NCBI GenBank assembly: GCA_021927905.1
Contig: BLLK01000020.1
Location: 62,001-126,000, forward strand
DNA: 64,000 nucleotides
Reading direction: 5' to 3'
DNA from: Chaetoceros tenuissimus
Taxonomy: Eukaryota > Bacillariophyta > Thalassiosirophyceae > Chaetocerotales > Chaetocerotaceae
Both the position numbers and the translations under genes were made by a program. The notes below the pieces were generated by a model that saw nothing but the letters and a program-made list of their open reading frames with translations, did no database searches and was not told the DNA's origin. Each line of letters begins with the position of its first letter. The stretch's first letter is position 1. Shown piece by piece: positions 1 to 10,002 of the stretch.

Positions 1-1431
1 ATGATCGAATACCAACCACCTCCAAGTAATGAAACAACTAAGATGAGAATGGAAAAACATGCTGTTGGAAATGAAATCGAAGAAAGCCGCAAGCGACCAA
101 GAGAAGAAATGTTCGACGAAGAGATTGGACAAGCTCCAAAAATAATGAAGCAAAATTCTTGTAGTAAGGTAGCTAATGACAACAGCACTTCTTCTTCAGA
201 GGAGATGAACGAGATGAATTCGGATTTAGAGAATGCTCAAAACTTACTCGATCGGCAGTTGAAAGAGAAAGGAGAGATGATGTTGAGGCTAAAAAACGAA
301 AACGATGTCCAGAAGCAGCAAATTCATGATCTTACTATAAAGTATGATGAGCTTGAGAAGGAATTACAAACGAAATCTGAGGAGTATCAATCACTAGAGA
401 GCAAGCGAAAGGAAGAACAACAGGTTCATGAAACTTTGTATCAGGAGAAAGACGAAAAGATAGCCGATCTATCAGAAAAGCTGAGGTCAAAAATAGAAGT
501 GCATAACACAGAATTGAAAAGCCTATGTAGCACCAATAAATCCCTTGAAGAAAAATTAAAGGCGAAACAGAGCGAACATGACGGAGCTCTTTCAAAGAAG
601 GATGATGAAATCAAGACTCTTCTAAGCAATGTGAGTGGATTAGAATGTCAGCTAGCTGCAAAACAGAAAGATATTGAAAACATGGTAACTTCAAATCAAC
701 ACGAAAGAAAAAGTCTTGAGGTTGCGGTATCTCAGAAGGACGAGCAGATAAGAAAGCTAGAGTACAAGTTACAAACAAAGCAGAAAGAATATGATTTGTT
801 AACAAAAACAAATGAAGAAATACAGCAGCAGATACTGTATCAGCAACATCAACTACAATGGTGGTCGCAACAACAGTATGAGCAACATCAACTACAGTGG
901 CGATTGCAGCATCAATATGAGCAGTTGCAATCCCTGGAAAGGAAGCGAATCGAAGAACAACAGGCTCATCAAAAAGAAATCAACGACAAATTTATTGCTT
1001 TAGAAGAAGAAAAGCAAAAGTTGAACGATATGCTAGAGTTGAAAGAAGAAGAATGTTCTCAGCTTGCGATCGAGAAGGAGAAAAGAATAAGTGAAATAGA
1101 AACTTTGAACAATCACATACATGGCCTCAATCAGAATTTTAATAAACGACAAAAGGATTTTGAGAGCTTGTCCAAGCTTCAGCAGGATCTCAAGGAAGAG
1201 CTTGAGTGCCCCATTTGTATAGATACTTTTGAGAATCCATACATGATTCCAGAATGCTGTCATCGTTTTTGCAAACATTGTATTGAGGAGTCGCTTGCTA
1301 GAAATAGGAAGGAATGTCCCATGTGTAGGTGCATGGTTACAAGTAAAAGAGCATTGAGAAAAGATGAGCTGATTTGTAAAATATCAGAAGTGCTTACATG
1401 TAATGATCAGTCCAAAGATGAAAGTACATAA
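1..1431 (+). CDS. Coiled-coil protein with C-terminal RING1-like RING finger (5' end at window edge)
   Basis: The frame is 476 residues and opens at base 1, so the true start may lie outside the window. Residues about 65-395 are almost continuous coiled coil with a Gln-rich patch at about 275-310 containing a short duplicated QYEQHQLQW unit. A C3HC4 RING follows: C403, C406, C419, H421, C424, C427, C439 and C442. The 12-residue and 11-residue gaps equal those of animal RING1B, and the RING is followed by SKRALRKDE, like the SKRSLRPD of RING1B. A likely role is an E3 ubiquitin ligase, perhaps chromatin-directed; this is inferred from the RING type. The next gene is convergent and encodes related RINGs joined to DNA-binding domains. 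No Myb or HSF domain is visible in this copy. Confidence 0.8.
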   Translation: MIEYQPPPSNETTKMRMEKHAVGNEIEESRKRPREEMFDEEIGQAPKIMKQNSCSKVANDNSTSSSEEMNEMNSDLENAQNLLDRQLKEKGEMMLRLKNENDVQKQQIHDLTIKYDELEKELQTKSEEYQSLESKRKEEQQVHETLYQEKDEKIADLSEKLRSKIEVHNTELKSLCSTNKSLEEKLKAKQSEHDGALSKKDDEIKTLLSNVSGLECQLAAKQKDIENMVTSNQHERKSLEVAVSQKDEQIRKLEYKLQTKQKEYDLLTKTNEEIQQQILYQQHQLQWWSQQQYEQHQLQWRLQHQYEQLQSLERKRIEEQQAHQKEINDKFIALEEEKQKLNDMLELKEEECSQLAIEKEKRISEIETLNNHIHGLNQNFNKRQKDFESLSKLQQDLKEELECPICIDTFENPYMIPECCHRFCKHCIEESLARNRKECPMCRCMVTSKRALRKDELICKISEVLTCNDQSKDEST

Positions 1432-1696
1432 GTAAGGTGCATGATTTTAAATAAGTAAACTAATATATTTTGTATGAATATGTGCGAGGCGTATCAATAC
1501 ATCATTTGTATAGCAATTTCGATATTCTAGCTATGAGGATGAAACTCTTGAAGATTATGCCTCAACTACTCTCTGTCCATCTTATCAAACTCGAGGCAGC
1601 AAATCTTCGTATTCGATCTGGTGCATTGCCATGCTTGACAATTATGCTCCCCTAACACATTTCATCTCTCTCATTGTCTTCATATAATAACATATT

Positions 1697-3643
1697 TTAT
1701 AGCATTCGAAGTACTTTGGCAAATGCTTCATCTCTTTTATACGAACGATGTGATGTAACTCGACTTTTGCATACCATACACCCTTTCTTGTCTCCTACTT
1801 CTTCCTCAATACAAGTACCACAGTATCTATGACAGCACTCTTGGACAATGAAAGGGTCATCAAGATATTTCAAACATTTTGGGCAGCAAGTTGTATCTGC
1901 AATATCAGTAGAAGGACTTAACGGCGATATCTTGATGGACTGAAGCGATTTCATACCTTCCGCATCATTCGAAATTCTTTTCCTTGGAAACTCTGCGTTC
2001 CCCTGATTCAAACTAGCGTTTTCAAGCCTTTGTAACAAGTCTCGAAAAGGCTCATCCTTCCGCAAAGATCGACGTGATCTTACAATACCCCTACATAAAA
2101 GGCACTCTTTTCTATGTCCCAAGGATTCCTCAATACAAGATTTGCAGAACCTATGACAGCAGTCTGGAATGATGTGTGGATCATCAAATATTTCAAAGCA
2201 AATGGGGCAATGAGTATCATCAATGTCATCTGGAGCAGACCTTTTCTTATAGTTGATTACCTCTTCCTTCTCTGCAACCTCATCAACTTCTTCACTTTGT
2301 AATAATTTTGCCTCATTAACCCTATTTCCAATATCAGCTGATGACATTTTTGCAAAGTATTTTTGAGCATGAGTTCTAACTTCCTCATTTGTTCAAGTTC
2401 GGACATGTGAAGAAATCTTATTCCATTCTCCTTTGCCATATAACTCCAAGCCTTCTACGAAAAGGCACTGCTCCTCATCCGTCCACTTCCCCGTGTTTGA
2501 ATGATTCGTTTTTGCGAAATAGTATTGAGCATGAAACATAACTTGTGTGCTTGTTCTAGTTTTTATATGTGAAGCAATATTCTTCCATTCTCCTTTGCCA
2601 TATAACTCCAAGCCTTCGACGAAAAGACGCTGCTCCTCATCTGTCCACTTCCCCGTGTTCGTATTGTTCTGTTTTGCGAAATATTTCTGAGCATAAGTGA
2701 AAACTTGTGAGCTTGTTCTCGTTTTTATATGTGAAGAAATCGTCTTCCATTGTCCTTTTACCATGTAGCCCCAACCCTTCGACGAAAAGACGCTGCTCCT
2801 CATCTGTCCACTTCCCCGTGTTCGTATTGTTCGTCGGTTTTGCGAAATATTTCTGAGCATAAATGAAAACTTGTAAGCTTTTTCTCGTTTGTACATGAGA
2901 GGCGATCTTCTTCCATTCTCCTTTGCCGTATAGCTCCAAACCTTCTACGAAAAGACGATGCTCCTCATCTGTCGACTTCCCTTTGTTCAGCATATTGGAG
3001 TTTATAGAAACTTAGACTCATCATGAAATTCATTACTTACTCGCACTGATAAGGCAGACCTTTCACTGCTATTGATCTTTTCGAATGCAGAATTCCTTGA
3101 AAATTGCCGCTGAATCCAAATACCATTATATGTATCTTGATAGAATCCATACCTATACAGCTCTTCTTGAAAATGATGAAAGTCACAAAAGAAACCCCTG
3201 AAGTAAAGAAGTAACGCAACTCTCATACAAGTGAATTCATTGTAAATGCGAAATGTTCGACCATCAGGCAGCCATGATATGATATGATCAAGAGATTTAT
3301 CGTCAAGCATCCTCCGTAGAGTAAACAGAAATGGCTCTTTTATCTGAAATGAATGAAAATGATGCATAACTTCTCCAGCATTTCGCGAATTGACAAGAGC
3401 TGCAATCTGTTTCCAATTACAGCCGTATGTATAGAGACCGTCTAGAAAAATACAGTGCTCTCTGTAAGACCACAGTCCTTTACTTTCGATTATAGTAGCT
3501 GTTGCTGATGCTTTCCTAATAGCATTAGCAATATTGCCTTTGCTTAGTTTCTTCTCTGTCGACGAAGAAGATTTGCCAAAAGAAGTTGCACATCCGCTTC
3601 GAGACGTGCACGTCTCACTCTTCCGCTGCTCCCAAGCGTTCAT
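1697..3643 (-). pseudogene. Decayed SANT-HSF-Myb(x4)-RING(x2) regulator, paralogue of the gene at 10003
   Basis: Reading leftward from the ATG at 3643 there is a Ser-rich head, an SANT/Myb-like segment (LWSYREHC motif, about 3475-3345), an HSF-type DNA-binding domain (about 3340-3095; LDDKSLDHIISWLPDGR), four SHAQKYF-class Myb repeats (about 2970-2345) and two RING1-like C3HC4 fingers (about 2205-1720). The order matches the plus-strand paralogue at 10003-13022, and short stretches of flanking sequence also match. The reading frame is broken: a stop and small deletion follow the HSF part at about 3002, one extra A lies in the second Myb repeat near 2748, and a TGA stands where AGA is expected in repeat four (2393-2395). 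The first Myb repeat has also lost its leading Trp (GKS for GKW). The RING part could still be read from the ATG at 2347 as a 216-residue protein. Confidence 0.75.
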
Positions 3644-4073
3644 TTTCCTTGACGACCGATTCTTTTTGACAAAGAAACTCAGTGTATCTATGAAAGTCTA
3701 TCTATGCATGCGACTGAAGTACTGAAGTAATGGAAGTATTCTCTCTCAAGTTGAGAAGAATGAGAGAAAGATATGTCCACTGTCGTCTGTCGCCGGAAGA
3801 AATTAAGTGGCATAGTCCCTAGATATTTCTGATTACTCTGTCGTCATTGTTGATTTTGTCTGTCGTCATTGTGAAGCAAGTACGTACTTCTTCCTTTGTG
3901 ACAGCCGCTTCTCACTGCCTCCTCTCATTGTTTCTCATTTCCCGTTCATTTTCAATCTCTACGTAATGAAAACATTGTTATCCGACTATCACTACGTATT
4001 ATTCTCCAAGCTATTCTTTTTTCACGAGTAGTTGCACTCTCGCAATAAATCACATTTCAATATTTTAGGAACC
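3644..4073. other. Gene-free stretch between divergent genes
   Basis: This AT-rich stretch holds the 5' flank of the decayed HSF-Myb-RING gene on the left. The ~45 bases before its ATG align by eye with those before the ATG at 10003. No other gene is seen. Confidence 0.5.
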
Positions 4074-4651
4074 ATGCATTTTCTAAAAGCGCCTTTCATA
4101 CTATTTGCATCTACAAGCAATCATCCATCCAAAACTTTTTCATTCCAAAATGAACGACTTCAAAATGCAGCTCAACTCTTTCCAGAAGCGACACTCTTAT
4201 TACAACAAGAGAAATACAAGGACTCATGTGATTTATACATGCAAGGAATATTTCTCGGTAGAAAAGTCGTGCAAGAATTACAACGGATGATCCAAAATTG
4301 GCACTTGATTGGATGATTGAAAGTTATATACAATGTAGTAAAGCTAGAATTGCAATGGGGGATGTCAATACGGCTCGATCTGATGCTTGGGCTGCTTGTT
4401 CTTTTTCGAATAATGAGAATGTAGATGCTTTACTTTGTATGTTGACTGTGTGTGAGTTGCAAGAGGATACCATGGGACAACTTCAGACTTACAAATCTAT
4501 TGAGAAATGGATGAAGGATCGAGATATGGAGGAGTTGACAAGAAGACCGGACAAAGAAAATAGTGAAACGTTGACTTTGGAGATAATTGCTGATAGAATC
4601 GCGGAATTCACTAGGATATTGGATGATTTGCATGACATCAATAAAAAATAG
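4074..4651 (+). pseudogene. TPR-type protein, frame-broken
   Basis: Two adjacent frames encode pieces of one TPR-like helical protein. The first (from the ATG at 4074) carries TLLLQQEKYKDSCDLYMQGI, and the second, open from about 4262 to 4651, carries DDPKLALDWMIESYIQCSKA, ARSDAWAACSF and a helical C-terminus. The frames meet at about 4258-4266 and no GT-AG intron there restores continuity, so this looks like a frameshifted gene. A second disturbance is likely near 4165. An alternative is a short functional protein starting at 4298. It lies between the RING family and a TIR-like family remnant. Confidence 0.5.
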
Positions 4652-4979
4652 GACTTTAAAGATGGCGGATGAATTTGTTTGAATGCTTAGTTGTGAGCCT
4701 GAACTTTGCATTTTTAAGCTTAGCTACAAAGTAAGTCGTGACAAGATCGAAGGACCTTATTGCATTATTGTAAAGGTATTATAATGTGCACTTTGTTAGT
4801 TTGTCATCAACATTCATTATCTATGATGAATAATACTTTGGAAGTATAGGAGTAATGTGGCAACAGGGTATAAAATATGTAATCTCAATCACTTGGCGAA
4901 GCAGGAGTAACATAAAAACTCTATAATTTTCATAAATAGAAGCATGTAGAATAAAAGAGAAATCTACGACGAAAGAAAT
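4652..4979. other. Gene-free stretch
   Basis: AT-rich sequence with stops in all frames. The upstream half of the TIR-like family would be expected here if the copy at 4980 were complete, but I cannot recognise it. Confidence 0.4.
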
Positions 4980-5692
4980 ATGCAGAGCATCGAAGCTTGT
5001 ATTAGTCGCATGTGGTGTCTGTATGAGTTGTACTTGGCTTTGACCGTATCAAAAGACGAAGGCATCAAGAGTCAGCTTGGAATATACACCCATTTTCAAA
5101 ATGAATTCCACAGATATGGTTACTACAACGGAGTGAAATAAGGAGGATCTGCAATAGGGCTCAATGAAGGTGGCAGTACAAGTGATTGCTTACCATACTT
5201 CTACGAAGACAGGAGAACTTACTTTCCGCTACAGCGTTTATTCAAATCTTGGTCGATTTCTATTCAAGATACAAAAGTTTCCAATGATGACGACCGCAGA
5301 CAGATTTTTAGTGTATTAGTAGACCTACTAGGTTTGAATAAGAGCAACTATGAGAACTTCAATGATACGTTACGACGAGAAGTATTTTCCAAATATTTAT
5401 CTGGACCTATGTTTCCTACCAAACAAAAACCTACAAGTGCAGTGGATAAGAAACCCCACCCGAAGTCACGCTCGTATTCAACAATAAGAATCATATATAC
5501 CAAAGCTGTGTCAGAACGAACGATTACTGATGGCGAAGAAGAAGGTTAAAAATTTATGGCATGCCTCATCAATTTCGGGAAAAGGGACAGTTAAATTATG
5601 TCCACATGGACGAGAAGCAATGGGTGCACTCCTAGATTGGCTAGAAAACATGTCTATAAACCTAAAGGAATTCACTATTGAGGAAAGGCAGC
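4980..5692 (+). pseudogene. Remnant A of the WC-YEL (TIR-like) / LRR family
   Basis: From the ATG at 4980 the frame reads SRMWCLYELYLAL, matching SRLWCMYELYLTL of the copy at 14585, then continues through a stop at 5139-5141 into FKSWSISIQDTKVSNDDDRR, matching FKSLSISILDAKASEDDDRK. After another frame change, CPHGREAMGALLDWLENMS (about 5600-5655) matches CPHGKVAMDAFLDWLENTS in the copy at 18352, which begins the leucine-rich part. The N-terminal half is missing. This is a truncated, multiply broken family member. No function can be assigned to it beyond family membership. Confidence 0.65.
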
Positions 5693-6399
5693 GATGGCAT
5701 CTACCTTGTGCACTAAATCTTTTCTTTATTCATTTTCCTCTTCGATTTCTTCTAATTGCTTCATGACAAAGTACAAAGCATGTCTTCTCGCATCTTCAAT
5801 CGTTTTGTCATTCCCAACAAAGGTGGTAACATTGCAACGGCTAGAGAAAGGAGAGACAGAGATGGACAATAGTGGTAACATGAGTATAGCTGAGGTAAAT
5901 TCACAGTATATTTGCACGGGCGTTTGATACCCCTGTATTGATTCATGGATGAATCAATCCTATTGCGCTCAAGGAGGTCATACCGGCGCAGACCGAAGCC
6001 TTTGCCTTAATGTTCACTTACTGACAGAGTGCAATAGGAGAATGCAAATTACTGTGAGGTTGATTGTTGTGTTACATGTTTTTTTGGACTTGCTGTTTTT
6101 ATGTGAGCTTTTGTGTTGTGTGTTCTCGCTTCCCGCCGTTGGTGCACCTTTTCGTCGTTTTTCCTAGTTTCGGAGAAAATCTGTACCAGTGCGGGACTGA
6201 CTGTTCTCACTAATTCCTAATCAGATAGGGATGAATGAAATTTCATTACTTTAGATAGCTTACTAACTAGCCGCATTACATAGAAAAGCTTTGATCGCAG
6301 ATTACGTTGGTCACTTGTCACCTCGCACCTCGCCCTTGACCATTAGATATTAGATACCATCTACATTTTTTCTTGAGAGGGAGACTAGATCTTTTGTGC
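5693..6399. other. Gene-free stretch with nested inverted repeats
   Basis: No convincing gene. There is a perfect 10-bp inverted repeat with a GG loop at 5937-5958 and a 13-bp inverted pair with one mismatch at 5958-5970 and 6027-6039. The surrounding 5930-6180 segment is visibly more GC-rich than its flanks. A short minus frame near 5726-5917 ends in an Arg/Glu-rich helix but has no recognisable relative. Confidence 0.45.
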
Positions 6400-6532
6400 A
6401 TGATAAATAGGGTCAATAATTCTCGAGGGGCGGATCAAGACGAAGTGAACGCATTGAAAAATGAAGTGACGTACTTGAAAGGCCAATTGGCGGCTATGCA
6501 AGGCAAAATGGATTTCGGAAAGGAAAGAATAG

Positions 6533-8356
6533 ATGGTCGAAAGAAGTGAGAAAGATCTTCCAGCAACTAAACAAGTATTTCCCAAAGACTCCAGCCAAAC
6601 TAAAGAGAAGGCTATCTCAACGTCTAATACCCAGAAACCATTGAATGAGGATAAGAGTATTAATTACGGCGAATGGTCTACTGAAGAGCAAGGTCTCTTT
6701 CTAGAAGGATTGGAACGATATCATGGCAGACAATTTGGAAACTCATGGGAAGAGATTGCATCTCACGTGAAAACGAGAACTAGAGTGCAAGTTTGTAGCT
6801 ATGGCAGTCACTATTTGAAGAAGACTAATTGCTATTGGACTACCAAGGAGCATCAACGCTTTCTAGAAGGTCTGAAAATATATGGTAGAGGACGTTGGAA
6901 AGTTATAGCTTCCTATGTAGAAACGAAAAACAAAGAGCAAGTATCTTTCCATGCCAACGAATATTTCGGAAAGGAAAGAATGAATAAAGAATCACAAAAA
7001 ATGGTCGAAAGAAATGAGAAAGATTCTCCAGCGGCTAGGATGTTGGTGAAGAAGCCTATTCATAATCTCATCAATGTAAATTCGAAAAATGCAAAGAGAA
7101 GCAGAGATCAAGCAGGAGATTCTACAAGTACGAGTTCTAGGAAGATAAAAGCAAAGTATTCAATCAAACAGAAGAATACCGAACAAATTGATACCCCAGA
7201 AAAGGATACATCAGTCAAAGGAAACATGCAGAGTATGGTGAATAGTACCAATAGTCTGAAGCCTCAGCATGGACTTGAAGCTACTTACGATCACCATATT
7301 CATGAAAATGAAACACTTCAAGCGAAGGAGAAGAATTACTTGCGTCCTGTTGCTCACAAAGCCAAAAAGAAAAATGTTATCACTACGGATGCGCATGATA
7401 CTTCTTGCCCAATATGCTTTGAGATGTTCAATGACCCGCATATAGTCCCAGAATGCTGCCATAGGTTCTGTAAAAGATGCATCGAAGAAGCATTGGAGTA
7501 TCGAAGAGAGTGTCCAATATGTAGAGGTCGTGTGACTTCACGTCGGGCATTGAGAAGAGATGAAGTGTTTGGTAAGCTTATGCGTTTACTTGAAGCTGAG
7601 AGAGCTAAAGCGAACGCAAATAGTGTCTCAACAATAGCTAATAAAAATGTTGATGAGATCTCAAATGATGATGTTGCTGCTGATGATCATCAGACTAAAG
7701 TCGGAGAGAAGAATGAAATAATCGATGCGAATATTACCTCAACAATAGCTGATAAAAATGTTGATGAGCTATCAAATAATGACGCCGTTGCTGCCGACGA
7801 TAATCAGACTAAAGTCGGAGAGAAGAATGAAACAATGGATGATGCAAAATCGATCCAGAAAGAATGTATTCAAGAGAAAGAACAGACACAGGTAGAGCAA
7901 GAACAAATGAATGTAAATATCGAAGGGAAAGCGCAAAGCGATGCTTTCGAGGGTCAAGTTCAACATGACATTAAGGCGAGTGAGCATCTGGAGACACAGC
8001 TAGAAGAAAAGTCAAATAGAATCAAGACTCCAGAAAATTCAATGCTTTCTGCCTGTGGTAGGACTCCTTCAGCTAAGCTTTGTGAAAAGAATGAAGTAAT
8101 CCAACATCTCGAGTCTAGGCTAAATGCAGATGAAGATCATAATGGAAACATCGCTGCATTGGCAAGCAGTCATTTAGACACACAACTAGAAGAAAAGAAT
8201 AGCAGAATCAAATTTCTCGAGATTCTGGTTCGCACTCTCTCGCATGGCGACACACTTCAAAATATAGCTGCGAAGTTCCAGGAAAAGAATGATAGAATCA
8301 AATATCTTGAAGAAAAACTTCAACAAATGACAAAGAAGTTAGAAGAAGGAAAATAA
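6533..8356 (+). CDS. Myb(x2)-RING1-like RING-coiled-coil protein
   Basis: 607 residues. Two SHAQKYF-class Myb repeats occupy about 46-97 (GEWSTEEQGLFLEGL, with an insertion before the second helix) and about 100-148 (YWTTKEHQRFLEGLKIYGRG). A basic Ser-rich linker follows, then a C3HC4 RING starting at C292 (CPICFEMFNDPHIVPECCHR) and ending CPICRGRVTSRRALRRDE, again RING1-like. The tail contains a ~38-residue direct duplication (KNVDE...QTKVGEKNE, about 365-440) and EKN-rich heptads at about 480-600. It lacks the HSF head of the larger paralogues. A 50-codon frame at 6400-6549 overlaps the start in another frame and repeats part of the Myb2-linker junction, so the N-terminus may once have been longer. 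Likely a DNA-binding ubiquitin ligase in the nucleus (inferred). Confidence 0.8.
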   Translation: MVERSEKDLPATKQVFPKDSSQTKEKAISTSNTQKPLNEDKSINYGEWSTEEQGLFLEGLERYHGRQFGNSWEEIASHVKTRTRVQVCSYGSHYLKKTNCYWTTKEHQRFLEGLKIYGRGRWKVIASYVETKNKEQVSFHANEYFGKERMNKESQKMVERNEKDSPAARMLVKKPIHNLINVNSKNAKRSRDQAGDSTSTSSRKIKAKYSIKQKNTEQIDTPEKDTSVKGNMQSMVNSTNSLKPQHGLEATYDHHIHENETLQAKEKNYLRPVAHKAKKKNVITTDAHDTSCPICFEMFNDPHIVPECCHRFCKRCIEEALEYRRECPICRGRVTSRRALRRDEVFGKLMRLLEAERAKANANSVSTIANKNVDEISNDDVAADDHQTKVGEKNEIIDANITSTIADKNVDELSNNDAVAADDNQTKVGEKNETMDDAKSIQKECIQEKEQTQVEQEQMNVNIEGKAQSDAFEGQVQHDIKASEHLETQLEEKSNRIKTPENSMLSACGRTPSAKLCEKNEVIQHLESRLNADEDHNGNIAALASSHLDTQLEEKNSRIKFLEILVRTLSHGDTLQNIAAKFQEKNDRIKYLEEKLQQMTKKLEEGK

Positions 8357-9936
8357 TGCTGCCCAACTTGCAAAAGTGTCATGAATGACCGATTTTATGT
8401 TGAAATAGTCCAAAGGTTTTGAAGGGGAAATAGATATTTAAGGGAAGATATCTAATAAAATAAAAGAGAACAAACGATTCAGTGTAAGTTTACTTTTGAA
8501 TTGATTTTAAGTTCAAGTCGTCGGTAGCTCATTCTTTTGATGATTTCGCTGAACGCTTGCGCTGAATGTCACATTTTTAGTCTTTTTAGTTGATGACACA
8601 GGCCTATTCCAGCTATTTTGATGCTTGATTGTTTGGCAAAAACGGCAACTCCGAGTATTTTCTTATTCTATGACGGTGCGAAAACCAGGCAGAGTTCAGC
8701 CAAGAACCATGCAGAGCCATTACGTACGTACTTGAACAGTATGTCCACACTCCAAAACAAACAGCACACACCAACGAACATAATAAAATGATTAGGTAAC
8801 AACAACACAACCTCTTGTAGCTTGATTCAATTCAATAAACTTTGAAGTCTTCTTTTGGAGTGCATTTCCATCCATCATTTCAACGTCCATGGATAAGACA
8901 CTTTTGCACTGGAACGTCAAACGCTATCAATACGGTGGTGGTACGGGAACTATTTGACGATGCGAGAAAGAAATTTCTATTCTTTCTATTCAAATCATTG
9001 TTTTATACTTAGATGAGAAGCACGAACATCTAGAAGATTTGTGGTTTCACATATTGGTGAATATACAAGGGTGAAAGATATCTTGATTCCTTTTATGCTT
9101 CGATGAGTATGCCAAGGAACAAGCCGATAGAGGTCAAAATCCACGTTGAAGAAGGAGCAAACTGCTGAAGATTTAATTCTTTCTTGTCAAAGTCGAATAT
9201 TGACAATGTGGAACTAGCAATAAAGTATCTGAAATAACAGAAGAAATATCGGCTAAACAAGTGTATGCGCTATATTTCATTTTATTGGTGGTCTTTTTGT
9301 TTGGAGGAAGTAGACATTGCAGTAGGAAATGTTATCGTTTCAGAGGTTCGAAGGAGAATTAGAAAATATACAGTCAAAAATTATCATCCTGCGATATTGA
9401 AAATGTGGAATAATGTATGCAAATAAACGTAAAGCACTTTACAGTTGTCAATTTTTCACGTTAATATGAGTATAATATGAGTATAATATGAGTTTTACTT
9501 TCTCTTTTCGTCCTCTTCTAGCCTCCAGGTATCTATAGTACATCCAACTAACACTAATGAAAGATTTTTGCTTAACAAAATATCAAAATGTACCTTGGAG
9601 AATACATATATTCCAACTATACACCGTCATATTTGCAATTTATTGCAATATCGTTAGAATCGCTAGATAAGGAAAATTAGCCAGAAACCATGCAGAATAA
9701 CTCTGCCTGGTTTTTCCAAGAAATTGCATGCTACCGTAGAATAGTATGGGTTGTGAGCACTGGTTCTGGAGAAAACCAGGCAGAGTATCTCTGCATGGTT
9801 TCACGTAAAAGGCCTTTTTACTCTGCTTGGTTTTATCAGTAATCTATCTTTCTCACGTGTGCAATGTAATTTGTAATTGAAGCATCCTTTGAGCTATTAG
9901 AGAGGTAAACCTTCCTTCATCTATAGATAGACATTC
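8357..9936. other. 1.6-kb gene-free stretch
   Basis: No frame with coding character. It holds the AACCAKGCAGAG repeat cluster listed separately and an 11-bp microrepeat (ATATGAGTATA, about 9463-9497). The right end is the promoter side of the HSF-Myb-RING gene at 10003. Confidence 0.5.
8683..9832. repeat. Cluster of seven AACCAKGCAGAG motifs, partly palindromic
   Basis: Forward copies are at 8683-8694, 8705-8716, 9686-9696 and 9774-9785. Reverse copies (CTCTGCMTGGTT type) are at 9701-9712, 9789-9800 and 9821-9832. The pairs 9686/9712 and 9774/9800 form hairpins with 3-4 base loops and one internal mismatch. The right-hand group lies 170-320 bp before the ATG at 10003. It could be an operator-like array or the ends of a small palindromic repeat family. 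Confidence 0.6.
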
Positions 9937-9949
9937 ATATATATATATT
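9937..9949 (+). promoter_or_regulatory. TATA-like AT tract
   Basis: An alternating ATATATATATATT run about 55 bp before the ATG at 10003. A plausible core promoter, from position and composition only. Confidence 0.3.
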
Positions 9950-10002
9950 GAGCTTCTTTGCAAAAGAGAGCAAGGGAATCAAGAAGAGTCAGTCAAAAGA
10001 AA

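Noticed and set aside
3035-3040. A perfect minus-strand GTAAGT inside the decayed HSF-Myb-RING gene
   Set aside because: The paralogue has aligned coding sequence there and no acceptor gives a sensible intron, so it is probably chance.
9958-10002. Upstream extension of the large regulator starting at TTG
   Set aside because: The paralogue and eukaryotic start rules both favour the ATG at 10003.
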